From Platerodrilus igneus (lineage: Eukaryota > Arthropoda > Insecta > Coleoptera > Lycidae), in the NCBI GenBank assembly GCA_036346225.1, contig JARFIW010001104.1:8210001-8274000 (forward strand): a stretch of 64,000 bases of DNA. The letters are read 5' to 3'. The notes below the pieces were generated by a model. The model saw only the letters and a program-made list of their open reading frames with translations, was not told the origin of the DNA and searched no databases. This document shows, one piece after another, positions 1 through 11,903 of this stretch. The position numbers and the translations under genes are program-made. Each line of letters begins with the position of its first letter. The first letter of the stretch is position 1.

Positions 1-1186
1 AATTCGTGTAGAAATAGTTCGTTGCTAAGTTCATACCCATAACAATTGATACCATCATCGGCCTAATACTAACTTCTTATAAAGTTCATCGCGACCTCTA
101 GCGGGCGTAGTCTAAACAACTATTGTGGCGGTAATATTTAAATTATGCAGCTTCTACCATTATATCCTTTTTCTTGAAATAAAGAACCACGTGCAAAGAA
201 AATATCATTTATCAGACGTTTTCAGAAATGAAAATGTTCGATAAATACTATTTTTTCAAGAAAACGAAACTATGAACATGAATAATGGTCACACTTCAAT
301 ATTTTGGGTAAAATTATATACATATAGATTATATATAATAAAAGCTACAAATTCGTTCTGTTAAACTGAAATTTTCATTTGAAAGGATGTCTGTAATTTT
401 ATAACAACATTTCAAGTCTTTATTACTTAATTTTATTCAGTAACATCAGTACAATATCTTACAATACACAGAAGTTTGTAGGAATTTTACAATTATATTT
501 AATTATTTCACAAAACTTACGATGTCATCAGTAGGAAACCGGGGCATTTATGTTTCAGAGTTTTTCTTACAACACAAAGGCACACAGCACAAGAAAACCA
601 TTGCTTATCCTTTTTAAATACTAAAATTAAGTCAATAAACGCGAAACACAATAAATTAATCTGCAAATAAAAACACTAAATATTTTGAATGAATGTTCAA
701 CAAATAACAATAATTAAACAATACTCACAAATGTCACCATTGACAAAAGTTTTATCTGTGAAATGTCATCTAACGTCCGACAGTTTCCTGCATTACAAAT
801 TACACGTACCATCTCGCGGGCGTAGTATGAACTAAATCAGTGCTAAAATCGCGGCCATAAATGTTACCCATCTAATGTGTGGTTTTATCTATGAATTGAT
901 ACTTTTGTTCTTATGCAATAACTCGAAAAACAAATCGACACTTAAAAATTACTTTTAATTATTTTTTAAGCTATTTGCGTTTTAGTTAGCTGCAATTCTT
1001 TATCGCTTTTGGTTCATGTTGATCCATTTGCTAGTCAAATCCAAAAAATTCTACACGTCACCAAAAAAACAGTTATGACGTCAGCGCCTATCATATTTTT
1101 CGATTCCGTTTTGTGTCAAAATTGAAAGCGTAAGCTCCAAACTAATAAATAACTTAAACACAAAGAAATTGTGACACCATAATTAA
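1..1186. other. AT-rich flank, no gene recognised
   Basis: I see no long reading frame, RNA gene or repeat structure that I can name here. The stretch lies upstream of the first mobile element and of the host gene. Promoter or exon content of a neighbouring gene cannot be excluded by eye. Confidence 0.4.
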
Positions 1187-1710
1187 GGGCGCGATAGCAT
1201 CCCTCTATTTTCATAACACGAACTAATTTTAAAATAGTCGCTTTTGTGGTATGACTTTCGCATGATAGAGGGAACTACTTTGTTTTAACTTTAGTAGTTT
1301 ATTGGTTCGTTTCCAAGTTAGGCAAATAACGGTTGCTAGGATACGGTAGGATGCTGGTTTTTTCCATTTCTGTAACTATTCATCGTAAATGACCTTCAGC
1401 AATTTCGAAGTTGTTGAACAGCAAGCAAAGCGTTGGATATAGTTGAAATCAAATAAAGTCAAGCAGGACTCATAGCTAGAAAAATATTCGTCGGCTGTAT
1501 AATTCAATGCAACCACTTTGAAGGTATGTCCATAAAATATTTCCGTTTGTAATTAATTGTCAAACATTTTTAAGGTTAGGTTAGAAATTGTGCTTTGTTA
1601 TTTCACTTGCGATTTTCTTTTCTTTTAAAGATAATTCTGATATACAACAAACAGTTTTTTTTAAACTAAGAACCTTCTACACATTGAATAGTGTTTGGTC
1701 AACACTTATC

Positions 1711-3188
1711 AAAATGAACACGCTTCGTAACAAACATTTGAACTTTCAAGCTCAGTTGTTGGTGATGAATGTCCTAACATTTTTTGAAAGAGAACGTGAT
1801 AATCATGGAACCTTGGCCCCATTTGAGTCAGTATTGCAGGTATAATCAAATTTTCAAGTGATATGTTGTGTTAACTGTTGCTTATTGTTAGCGAACATCT
1901 GAGGCTTGTGGGATAGGACTGAGTTCTCTTCGTTCCATTAAAAAAAGAGAGTTTTAGAAGCCCGAAGAGAAAATAAAGTTCCTGAGTCACCAAGCAAGCA
2001 CCGAAAATTCAACAAGTCTAAATCGTCTGATGTAGATGGTTTTGTAATAGTTGCGGTTAAACGAAAAATTTACGAAATGTAATATAGTTTTCATAACAAT
2101 TTTATTTAGTGTTTTTAGTATTATGCTTTTAGGGCTCCATGTAACTGTTAAATCTTTACGACAAGAAATTGTAACCGCTCAAATTTTTAACTTCAGCCAG
2201 TCTAGTCTGACGAGACTTCTATCAACAATTGGTTTTTCTTTTAAATTGGACGATGGCAGAAGGGCTGTGCTTGAACAGGAACATATTGCTGCTGCACCAG
2301 TGAAGTTTTTAAGAGCATATGAAATGTATCAAACAATTGTAACTTTATGATCCTGTTTTCTTGGATGAGACGTGGATTTTTAATCGAGGTTCTGTTAAGA
2401 AGAGATGGCATAATGGTTCCAAGCTCAGTGTAAAGAGAAATCCTCCTGGAGAAGGAAAACGGTTAGTTTTTTAAAGTTAAAATTACATTTAATAGAAATA
2501 TTTTTTATTACAGGTTCATAGTCGTACATGCAGGCAACAAAACTGGATTCATCCCCAATGCAGCACTTTTGCATTCTACAAAATCTCCAAGTGCTGACTA
2601 TCATGGAGACATGAATGCAGCATTATTTACAAAATGGTTTGAAGAACGTTTAATTCCTAATTTAAGCAAACCCAGTGTAATTATTCTAGACAATGCTAAA
2701 TATCATTGATTACTTGATTAAACACAATGTTAGTTGCGGCAGTCACACGTTAAAAGGAACTATTATCATTAATTAAAAAACATCCACAACCAAAAATTTA
2801 TGAAATAGATACCCTAGCAGAAATGTACGGACACAAAGTTTTGCGGCTACCTTCGTATCACTGCGAGTTTAATCCTATAGAGTTGGTATGGGCGAACTGT
2901 AAAAAATATTACAATAAAAATGTTGGACGGCTTAACCAACTTTATAATGACACAAATGTCAACTTGATATGGCAAGAATCTTTGCAAAGAATAGATGGGC
3001 CATATTGGCAAAAATGTATCACACATGCAGAAAAATGTATGATGGAATGGTGGGCTATAGTACAGCAGTTTGATGTTGTCGAACCTTTAATTATCAAAGT
3101 GGGTGATACAAATAGTGATAGCAGTGGCTGTGATACTGATCAGAATAACCAGTATTACCTACACGGTAATTTTGGTTGGTTTTGTTAG
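1711..3188 (+). pseudogene. Decayed DDE_3 (IS630/Tc1-like) transposase gene
   Basis: The frame appears split by short GT...AG introns (1840-1891, 2079-2118, 2461-2513). The catalytic core is readable: LDETW around 2362, LDNAKYH around 2686 and PSYHCEFNPIELVW around 2850, matching the D, D, E positions of the DDE superfamily endonuclease of the IS630/Tc1/mariner type. It is broken: stops around 1956, a frameshift near 2340 between the helix-turn-helix region and the first catalytic block, and TGA at 2707-2709 just after the second block. Family members would cut and rejoin DNA at element ends. The intron calls are inference; the catalytic motifs are visible directly. Confidence 0.6.
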
Positions 3189-3469
3189 CACGAGACCAAC
3201 ACAAACACAATACACAAGTGTATGGTAACGGTCACCAAATTGCATTATTTATTGTGCAATATTTATGTTAACAAATCATTAATGTTTAGCGATTGATGTT
3301 TAACCATTCATGACCTGCTAGAGTTTTTATACAAGAAATTTAGATTTAAGTTTCATTGTCATTATTATTTGTGCAATAAATTTATATCGACTAGTTTGCA
3401 GAAAACTTGTTTGCTTTCAAAAGTTAAAAAAGGATACAATCATTACATCAATACCACCAACGTGAAACT

Positions 3470-4825
3470 TTAAATCGGCCAAGTGTGTTGACTACCACAA
3501 GGAAAGGTCCAGGGCGTGGGGTTGGTGTGAACGTAAGGAAGGAACTTAAATGTCAGGTTATTTTGTTTGGTTTGCAATTGACTCGTATACTTGAATATAT
3601 TTTGGATAATGTTTAAATTAAATCGCAAAACTTTTACTGTAGGCACAGTATACAGATCCCCAAACTCTAATCTGCTTAGTTGTGTTGACGAACTAGATAA
3701 TATATTATCTTATTTAGCACCAATGATGGATAATATAATATGTTTAGGTAATGTCAATGTGAATCTTTTCAATTTAAATAATATTATCACACACTGCATT
3801 GATTCTTATGGATTCATCCAAGTAATAAACGAACCTACGCGCATAGTAAATAACAGCAGTACTCTTTATTGATTCCATATATTTATCAAGTGATGAATTA
3901 TTTGTTCGTGCATGTACTATTGATGCTGATATTGTTTCGGATCACGGAGAAAATTAGAGATTGTGTTAAGGATAAGATAAAAGTCATAATTAACAATACC
4001 TCTTCCATTAGTTAGTTCTTCAAGAAATTTCTGTTTAATACTTGACGATGATTTACGCTTTAAGTCACATGTTGCAAGATTAATAAAAAGGTCGTATACA
4101 GCACTTAAACAACTATATGCTTGTCGGTCTATACTAACCTTACAATTGAAAAAGCTGTTGTCGGAAGCTAGTTTTGTCATTATTTAACTATTGTGATTTT
4201 ATATATGGTCCAAACCTTGATAGCACTTCTATGACACAAATACAAAGGATTCAAAATACTTGTTGTCGTTTAGTTTTGGACTAAAAAATTTGATCATGTA
4301 TCGCATAAGATAAAGAGTTGCACTGGTTAAATATGGATAACTGCAGGAAACATCATTTGTTATGTTTTGTTCATAAAATAATTATAAATGACTTCAGGGG
4401 ATATTGCTAAAATATTAATGACACGCTCCAAAGTGCATTGCATCAATATTAGACACACTAAAACTTTAATAATTCCCAAGAAACTGACTGCTATGTTTCA
4501 GAGAAGATTCATCTATAATGCTGTTTCTACTTATAATGCAATTCCAGATGGATATAAAAATTTTTTTTACTTTTACTGCATTCAAGGTTCAAATCAGGGC
4601 GCATATTTTGGATAAGTAGTAACATCGCCTAATTGTATATTTTTCAATTATTGTGTAATTATTCATTTGCTTCACTCATTTTCCTTGTAGAGATATGTAG
4701 TGGTTTATGCAGGTTAAGTGTAAGATAGTCTATGACTAAACTTTGCCTGTATGGACCTACAAACATGCCTTATATACTAATATTTAATGTAATATTAACA
4801 ACAATAAAGTCAATTTCAATTCGAA
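3470..4825 (+). pseudogene. Non-LTR retrotransposon fragment (endonuclease and 3' end)
   Basis: Frame 3591-3872, continuing with a break to about 3946, carries the second half of an APE-type endonuclease: VGTVYRSPNS, a GNVNVNL block where GDFN normally lies, NEPTRIV, and an SDH just before the break. The reverse transcriptase is almost wholly missing. Around 4230-4280 an IQRIQNTCCRLVL block and at 4388-4615 a C-terminal block (FIYNAVSTYNAIP) match the extreme end of Jockey/CR1-type ORF2. An AATAAA-containing tail lies near 4803. The copy is internally deleted and frameshifted. Exact ends are uncertain. Confidence 0.6.
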
Positions 4826-5928
4826 AGCTGTTCGTATATTTATTACTAAATGTTTATCTATTGACCTTAAAATGTGTGGTTTAAAAAATATTATTTACAA
4901 ATGCCTGTTATTCACTTCTTTTCACCAATACTTTTATATCATTTACATTGCTACGTATTGTGTAAAACAGTGTTCCTTTTAAGTTTTTGGTTGGTTACGA
5001 CTTACTGTGCAAAAATACCTATATACACATTATTGTAAATGTTACAACAATTGAACCTATTTTTATTTTCTTAGTTATTCATTAAAAATAAAACATTTGT
5101 AATAATTTTGTTTTAATAAAGCACACTTTACAGGTAACAACTCAAAGTTTTTTTGTATTGGAAATACATTTTTTTTAAAAACTATTATAACATAGTATAA
5201 GCTTCACAAAGTAACACTGCTGTAATAATTTACTTATCGCTTGTAAACATAAACATGAAAGTTTACAAACAACCATGGATGTTGAGGTTATGCTATTTTT
5301 GGTTTCATAAATATTCGCAATTAATCCAATCATTATTATATTACACTTATCAAAAGGTAATTCACCATATATTATTAGTTTACTTTATTTCAATGCAACA
5401 AAAACAAAGTCCAAAATAATTCAATTTGAAATATTCTGGTTTTAAACCTTATTCTACACATCATTAACAGTGCCATCTTCGGAAAAAGTCGTGAACAACT
5501 TCTATTAAAATGGCGTACAATTAATGTAATAATTCAATAAAATCCATTCAGTACACTACGGCTATCATGATCAATATTTTTGAAATTTTTTTTAACAGAA
5601 CGATTATATATGTATTCTGCTATCCAATGAATGCTTTTTTTTATATATACAAATTGATTATGTTAGATGTAGTAACTAAAATAAAGTAAGTAAATTTTTA
5701 TCATTACTTTTAACAGCTATTTCTTGCTTATTACTGCACTTTAGAAAAAAAAGCAAACCTTCGTTAGAAAGTACAAAGTTTTGTGAGTCTAATGGTGAAG
5801 TTACATTTTGCATATTTTCAATCCAACAAAAGTTATTTACCAAACAGAATAACCTGTTTTTTGATGGATTTTAGGCAGCCAACCATACATCCCGATCGCG
5901 CCCTTAAGGCCGGTCCAATGCTAGTTAT

Positions 5929-6091
5929 AGTCGAAATCAGGAAAGAATGAATGTGTCATAGGTTTCTGAATTAGAAACCGACATACTTTCAAATCTTATG
6001 CATTACGTATATTGCGATAGATCCTTTAAAAGTATGTCGGTTTTTAATTCAGAAACCTATGACGTGCATTCATTCTTTCCTGATTTCGACT
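5929..6091. repeat. Near-perfect inverted repeat (MITE or foldback)
   Basis: The left arm (about 5929-5990) starts AGTCGAAATCAGG and includes TTTCTGAATTAGAAACCGAC. The right arm (about 6025-6091) is its reverse complement with a few mismatches and ends CCTGATTTCGACT. The arms are about 62 bp with a spacer of some 35 bp. No reading frame is present. The size and symmetry fit a MITE. It lies about 200 bp upstream of the host gene start, so it may sit in its promoter or 5' UTR. Confidence 0.7.
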
Positions 6092-6294
6092 GTAGTTCAA
6101 CGTTCAGAAAATATTTGTAGATTAATTTAAATTAAACTCCTTTTAAGTTGAACAAAGTGTTGTTTTTATGTTTGAAGTGGTAGATTATACACAATTAAAA
6201 CTGTTGGAACTGTCAATTTTAAACAAAAATTGTACCAGTAGGAGCTTCTAAAAACAATTGATGTAAATCTAACCTCAATTATTTTAAAATTTAA

Positions 6295-6386
6295 ATGGAT
6301 GTGAACGTTTTCCCCATGGATGAATTTAGTGATATTTTTAATGAATCTGCTATGAAAATTGATGATGTAGAAGAGGATATACATCG
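6295..6386 (+). CDS. FIRRM/C1orf112-like protein, exon 1
   Basis: This is the first of eight coding exons that splice in phase through 49194, encoding about 389 residues so far. ATG at 6295 opens a short acidic N-terminus (FPMDEFSDIF), and the exon leaves in phase 2 before GTTTAT. The assembled helical protein resembles FIRRM (C1orf112, DUF4487 family), known from other animals and plants as a partner of FIGNL1 that restrains RAD51 filaments in recombination and mitosis. Supporting similarity lies mainly in exons 4-7: a conserved HCK-S-E junction, an A-x-x-W-K block and the spacing of leucine-rich helices. The family's usual length is about 850 residues, so roughly half is outside the window. 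The family assignment rests on remembered similarity, not a search. Confidence 0.6.
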
Positions 6387-6465
6387 GTTTATGATATCCT
6401 TTTATTAGGCGTTTATTTTTAGTATTGTTTTGCAGTTAATAGTTTCTCCTTAATACTGTTTACAG

Positions 6466-6613
6466 CTTGTTAGGTCCTCACAATACTAAAGAAATAAGAT
6501 ACGAAAATATTTGCAATGTAGTTTATAAATTTTTGCACAAAACTTTATTAGTGGACCTGGAGGAGAAAATTTTTAAACATGTGATGCCTGCGATTAATGA
6601 TTTGTTTATAACC
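6466..6613 (+). CDS. FIRRM/C1orf112-like protein, exon 2
   Basis: The acceptor is TTTACAG before 6466 and the donor is GTAAGT at 6614. The exon joins exon 1 in phase 2 and leaves in phase 0. It encodes a helical segment with NVVYKFLHKTLL and EEKIFKHVMPAINDLF. The preceding intron is only 79 bp. Confidence 0.65.
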
Positions 6614-6653
6614 GTAAGTTATTACACTAATAATTTGCTATATGTACTAACAG

Positions 6654-6755
6654 GAATTGTTTCAGATATTTAAAGAAATCTCTGATATTCTAATTGCTAG
6701 TGAAAATCAAGATAATTCTGCAACAACTTTAAAATTGTTACGTGATTGTTTATTA
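6654..6755 (+). CDS. FIRRM/C1orf112-like protein, exon 3
   Basis: The acceptor is CTAACAG and the donor GTAAGTGT at 6756. The exon is exactly 34 codons, phase 0 at both ends, and encodes a helical stretch including LFQIFKEISDILIA. It is followed by an intron of about 22.2 kb that holds the piggyBac, LINE and solo-LTR insertions. Confidence 0.65.
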
Positions 6756-7443
6756 GTAAGTGTCACTTTGTAAATCTATTTGATTTTGTGGGTAGGTGCT
6801 TGGTTTCCAATGCCTTTGCAGCAATATTTGTTTGTGTTTGGAATAAATATGCAAATCATTCATGGCACTTAAAACTTTTGCTACTTACTGTCGAGCCTGG
6901 ATAAATATGTACATACAAAACACTGAAAGACTAGTAACAGTTTTTATTATTGCAAAAGGTTACAAAACAATTCCATTCTAAAAACATACGAATTTCAGGG
7001 ATGTTAGCCTTCACACACCTACTTGAAATTACGTATTTTCTAACTTGGCAAGTCGGGTTGCGTTTTTTAGCTTCTAGCATATAATAATACTTTTTGTCCT
7101 ACTAAAGCGAAAGTCCACTAGGTGACTTGATACTTCTACCATATCTAGTGACAATGGGTAAATAAATGTTGCTACACCAATTATGGATGAGAAATATTAG
7201 CATCAGACGACCTATCACTCGCTGCAGTGTTCCTGCTACTATTTGATTTTAAACCATGATTAGAATGTGGGCATAGAGCGAAAACTCGCTAAGTCGAAAA
7301 CAACAGTTTTGAGAAAAAGCACTTTGAAAATTGTGGTTTACTAGAAATGATTGCATGGTGTTGAATTATCTACAAATGTTCTTTTAGAAATTATTACTAG
7401 ATGACTTTAACTTTTAACTACTGATTACAGGTTAAAAAACTAA
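6756..7443. other. Intron sequence, nothing recognised
   Basis: This is the start of the third intron of the host gene. It is AT-rich, with no repeat or reading frame I can name before the piggyBac target site at 7444-7447. Confidence 0.5.
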
Positions 7444-7447
7444 TTAA

Positions 7448-9761
7448 CCCTAGAATACTGGACATTCGTAAAATTTACGAATGTCAATTTATTTCGGTGC
7501 CTTTCGGATATTTCCGATATACATTCATGTTTGATACGTCCAGTACCTTCCTCTTCAGTGTCATAGTAAGCATTAGTGAGTTCAGGTGTGAAAAATTTGT
7601 TCCCGATCTTATATATTCTGCACAGCCGTCGTAAGAATTACGAAAGTCCCGTATTTCCGTTATAATTAATGATTTTGTGTTTTTTTATGAATTGTTATAT
7701 TTGAGTACTGTTTTGACTTGCTGTAAGTATGGTATTGCACATTTTGATAACTTTAGTATAAAATAAATATTCCTTAGAAAAATGGCATCTAAAAAACAAC
7801 TGTCTGATGAAGAATTGGTAGCTATTGTTCAAAGGATTATGAATGGAGAAGAAAGTGTTCCTGAACCTTTCGAGGATAGCGGTAGTGACTGGGAAGAAGA
7901 CAACGTTGAAGTCGAAGTGCCTGATTCCAGTGAAAATAGCGATAGTGAATATAATCCGGAAATAACACAAAATACAGAAGATTTACATGAAGTAGGTGGT
8001 AGTGAAGATTCACAAATCCCTGAGCATACTGATAACTGTGCATCATATAGTAATAATAGTATTCATTTACCTGCTATTTCACGAAATACTAACTATATTA
8101 TCCGTCTGAATAAAAGACGATTGAAAGGAAAAAACGGTTATAAGTGGTCAACCGTAATACCTAAAATGTCCAAAAGAACGGGTGCTCGAAATATTATTCA
8201 TTTTATGGCTGGCACCAAGGGTGAAGCTACAAAGTATAATGTAATTGATGAATACTTTCTTCATTTTTTTTTCTGAGAACATTATAGAAACTATTCTTCA
8301 ATATACAAATGATGAAATAACCAAACAAGCTGAAAATACACAACAGGGCATGCAACGATGAACTTATGGCTTTGTTTGCAGTACTAATACTTGCAGCTGC
8401 TAAAAAAGACAATCATTTATCTTCAAGGAACTTTCTATAAAGCGTGTATGAGTTGTGAGCGTTTTAATTTTTTGATAAATTGTCTTAGATTTGACGAAAA
8501 AGAAACACGGGAAGAGAGAAAGATAAATGATCCTTTTGCACATATACGTGAAATATGGGATATTTTTATAGAGACATGTAGGACCTCCTATACACCATCA
8601 TCTTATCTAACTATAGATGAACAACTATTAGGATTTCGCGAGCGATGTCCATTTCGTATGTACATGCCAAACAAGCCTAATAAATGCGGCATAAAGACTG
8701 TAATGATGTGTGATTCTTCATCAAAGTATATGATAGATGCCAGTCCATATTTGGGAAAGAAAACACCAAATAATGGCCTACCCCTGGGAACGTATTATGT
8801 AACAGAACTATCAAAATCGGTATATGGCACTAACAGAAACCTCACCATAGATAACTGGTTTACCTCCATAGGACTTGCAGATGAGTTACTAAAAGATCCA
8901 TACAAGTTAACTCTAATTGGAACATTGCGTAAAAATAAAAAAGAGATTCCCAGAGAAATGTTAGAGGTAAAGAATAGAAATCCAAATTCGTCACTTTTTT
9001 GTTTCGATAAAAAGAAAACTCTAGTTTCCTATATGCCTAAAAAAAACAAAATCGTTTTACTACTTTCGACAATGCACGGAGCAGAAGTTTCAAGAGAGAA
9101 TGGTAAATCATCAATCATTTTGAATTACAACGAAACAAAGAGGGGGAGTAGATACTTTCGACCAAATGGGTTCGAATATGAGTTGTAGCAGAAAAACGCG
9201 AAGGTGGCCACTATGTATTTTCTTTGGAATGATGAGTATGGCTAGCATCAATTCTTATGTTTTATATACCTACAACAATTTAAAAGCCCAAAGAAAACCC
9301 CTCTCTCGGTATCAATATATGACCGAACTGAGTAACCTATTAGCAAGGCCATGGATGGAGAAACGTTTAAATATAAAAACTTTACGCCGTGAACTTCGTT
9401 TGGATATATGTAAAATTTTAAATATAACTCTAGAAAAAGATAGTACTGTTCCCCAACGAAAGAAAAGAAAGATTTGTTTTACTGCCCAAGTCAAAAACGC
9501 TCGAATGACCACTACATATTGCCAACAATGCAGGAGGCTATTTGTGGAGAACATCGCGCAGTATTTGCTCACAGTGCTCTACTGAATGTTAAAACTGTTC
9601 TTTTAAGTCAAATAATAAACAAATGTGTATAGAATATTTCATTATTTTGATAATTTATTTTTGAACAAATTTTTGTTTCATTTTACCCAATTTACTTGAA
9701 GTAGTAAATAATACTATAGTCCAGTAATGACGTATATTTAAAGTAATCCAGTATTCTAGGA
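7448..9761 (+). mobile_element. piggyBac-family transposon, both ends present
   Basis: The left end is TTAA (7444-7447) followed by CCCTAGAATACTGGA. The right end is TCCAGTATTCTAGG plus one changed base, followed by TTAA (9762-9765). The TTAA duplication and CCCTAG terminus are diagnostic of piggyBac. At 2,314 bp it is close to the usual size of about 2.4 kb. A palindromic block (ACATTCGTAAAATTTACGA) lies just inside the left end. The element sits in an intron of the host gene in the gene's orientation. Confidence 0.92.
7782..9585 (+). pseudogene. piggyBac transposase, frameshifted
   Basis: ATG at 7782 starts an acidic N-terminal region of about 160 residues. The frame breaks near 8260-8410 (at least two shifts). 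It then resumes as the DDE_Tnp_1_7 catalytic domain in 8391-9145, with TIDEQLLGFRERCP (first Asp) near 8614 and LTIDNWF (second Asp) near 8842. Another frameshift near 9146 separates YNETKRG from the VDTFDQM block carrying the third Asp. A basic C-terminal region follows, with a partial cysteine-rich finger (CQQC near 9520) disrupted by a further shift. All three catalytic Asp codons survive, but the protein cannot be made in one piece. Confidence 0.88.
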
Positions 9762-9918
9762 TTAAATTTAATCAAAATTATAGAAAAAAAACGTAGTTTC
9801 AGAAAAAATGCGACTTAGTGACTTATGCCAGGGGAGATTTATGCTAGATGCGTGACTTGATAAAACAACTTGACAAAAATCGCTTTATGTATTGTTCCAA
9901 AAAAGTTAAACAGTAATG

Positions 9919-10125
9919 CTATTCTTGGTCACTGTCTTTAAATTCAGGTTCTGGTGCTGGTTCTACATCAACGGATCCACCGGTTGGCAAGGAATCATTC
10001 CAACCATGGTATTCTTTTGGAATAGTCCCCCGTCGGCACAAATTCATTAGATCTGATTTCTTTTCTTTGGTTATTGGTATCAACTCTATACTTGAAATAA
10101 TCTTCGTTTGTTTCCACGAGTATCT
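9919..10125 (-). pseudogene. pogo/Tigger-like transposase C-terminus
   Basis: An open minus-strand frame of about 69 codons ends with TAG at 9919-9921. It contains KEKKSDLMNLCRRGTIPKEY and an acidic tail (PAPEPEFKDSDQE). This matches the end of DDE_1 transposases of the pogo/Tigger group, where an L-x-L-C/L-x-x-G-x-I-P-x-x-Y-H-x-W block precedes an acidic tail. The catalytic domain is absent and no terminal repeat is seen nearby. Confidence 0.5.
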
Positions 10126-10288
10126 ATTTGGTTATACCTATTCGCCAAAATAATCATACTTGTATTCAATACTATAAGCAGAACCCTTCTTAAAGCGCAA
10201 ACATTTAATTTTTAGTCACTGAACTTTTTTATTATTTATATCAAGCAACCTATTTCTTAAAATTTGTTTGGCCAAATCTTTAAAATCT

Positions 10289-11518
10289 ATCATCATCATT
10301 AGGTCTTTAGTCCTAGAAGTGGTTGGACGCGTACCCTCATTGTTTCCTAGTCTGAACCACCCTACACATTTCCCTGAAATTTGCACAATCTGTATCTATC
10401 ACTATCTGTGTGTTAAAGTCTGATCTTGGTCTACCCCTACCTCTCTTTTCTTATTTCTGCTGGTAGTGTATCCCGTACTATTCCCCAGAAATGCCTTAGA
10501 ACGTATCTTGTCCTTCTATTTTTTCATTTTCCACAGATATCTTTATTCCTCTACTGTTTGTACAACCTATTTGTTATTAACTTTGTCTGTCCATGCTACC
10601 ATCTTCATACATCTGAAGGGTTCTATCTCTTTCTGTCTGCTGTTCCTACTGCCCCTATTTCATAGATGTACTGTGCTGTGCTCCATACTATGCTTTGAAC
10701 AGTTTTCTTCTTGTATCTATGTTCGTTGTTTTTGAACATAACTGCTGTTCTTTCTTGTTTGATGCAGTTCGGTCACCTATTGTTTTACAGTTATATACCA
10801 TATTTCCCTGATATTCAGTGGTATATGAAGGGAGGTAAGCAGCCTTTGGCTGCCAAGTTCCTCCAGCACCTGAACCTTTGTCGAATTAATAGTTTTTCCA
10901 ATTTATCCTTTCACAAAATCAACATTAGTTAAAAATAATTCACAACCAACACCTGTAGTTGTTTATAATAATCATCAGATTTAAGAGCACTTATTTTTTC
11001 GTCATTGAGTTGCACATCTTGAAACTGGTTGGACTTGTACCTCAGCTTATTTATGTTCTGAGCCAGCCTACACCGTTCCTTGCAAAACTCACAACAGCCG
11101 ATATACAGCTCGATTCCCTTCTATTGTTTTCTAATTATATGCCCTATTTCACCGAGATTCAGTGATATGTGAAGGGGGTTAAGCAGCCTGTGGCTACCAA
11201 CATTCCCCCAATACTTAGACATTTGCCGTATTAATAGTTTTCAAATAAATCCTTTCGCACAGTTAACATTAGTTGAGAGTATTGCAAAACCAATATCTGT
11301 AGTTGTTTATAATAATCACCATGTTTAAGTACAGTTATTATTTTTGTCATTAGTTTTTCCTTCTTGCGGCTGGTTGGAAGCGTACCTTCATTGATTTCTA
11401 TTCTGAGCTAGCCTACACATTTCCCTGAAATTCTCACAACCTACATCTTTCACTATCTGGGAGCAGTAGTGTAACCTAGGTCTACCTCTACTTCTCTTTT
11501 TTCCTATCTCTGCTTCTA
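10289..11518 (-). mobile_element. RTE-like LINE, 3' part (split by Jockey insertion)
   Basis: Reading on the minus strand, 11388-11518 continues the ORF2 C-terminus with AEIGKKRSRGRPRL and CRLAQNRNQ. It is followed by two imperfect tandem copies of a roughly 350-bp unit (about 10800-11160 and 11140-11480), a second older ORF2 C-terminal fragment (about 10400-10800), and an ATGATGATGA-type tail at about 10289-10300. The 5' part of the same element resumes at 14868. The same compound 3' arrangement recurs inverted at 40685-41820. Confidence 0.65.
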
Positions 11519-11600
11519 ATAAGATAAGATAAGATAAGAATTTATTCAGCACTTTGCCTGTATACAGGATGTGATAAGTCATTACACTCTTATTCATATT

Positions 11601-11903
11601 CTATTGTATATTAAAGTATTCCTTAATGCTATAGAACGACTTATCATATAGAAATTCTTTTAGTAAATGCTTATATGTTTTAATATTGATTGCTTCTTTT
11701 ATATAATTTGGAATAGCATTGTATATTTTAATGCCAGCTTGTATCGGCGATTTTGCATAATAAACATTGTGAAATTGTTCTTGATAAAGAAGGTGTCCTT
11801 GGCGTGTTTCATGTTCATGTATAGATGAGAGAGTACGAAAATTTTTAATATTTTGTCTTACATATAACGATATTTTATATATGTATATCCCAATAACTGT
11901 CAA
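11601..11903 (-). pseudogene. Jockey-like ORF2, extreme C-terminus
   Basis: This frame of 100 codons contains RQGHLLYQEQ and IQAGIKIYNAIPNYIKE, the block that closes Jockey/CR1-type ORF2 proteins. It is separated from the reverse transcriptase frame by breaks between 11903 and 12107. It lies just upstream of the CTTAT-repeat tail. Confidence 0.6.

Larger units (their letters stand above)
1187..5903. mobile_element. Candidate TIR-bounded DNA transposon with nested LINE
   Basis: The left end reads GGGCGCGAT directly after TTAA (1183-1186). The right end reads ATCGCGCCC directly before TTAA (5904-5907). This gives a 9-bp perfect terminal inverted repeat with either a TTAA or a TA target duplication. 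Inside lie a decayed DDE transposase-like gene (1711-3188) and a LINE fragment (about 3470-4825). The rest (about 4830-5894) is AT-rich with nothing recognised. The termini are short, so the pairing could be chance, and I cannot show that this transposase belongs to these ends. Confidence 0.4.

Noticed and set aside
3917..4180. Minus-strand frame of 87 codons
   Set aside because: It lies inside the decayed plus-strand LINE fragment and shows no motif; treated as a shadow.
10426..10735. Overlapping plus-strand hydrophobic frames
   Set aside because: They are antisense to the RTE-like ORF2 C-terminal fragment on the minus strand.
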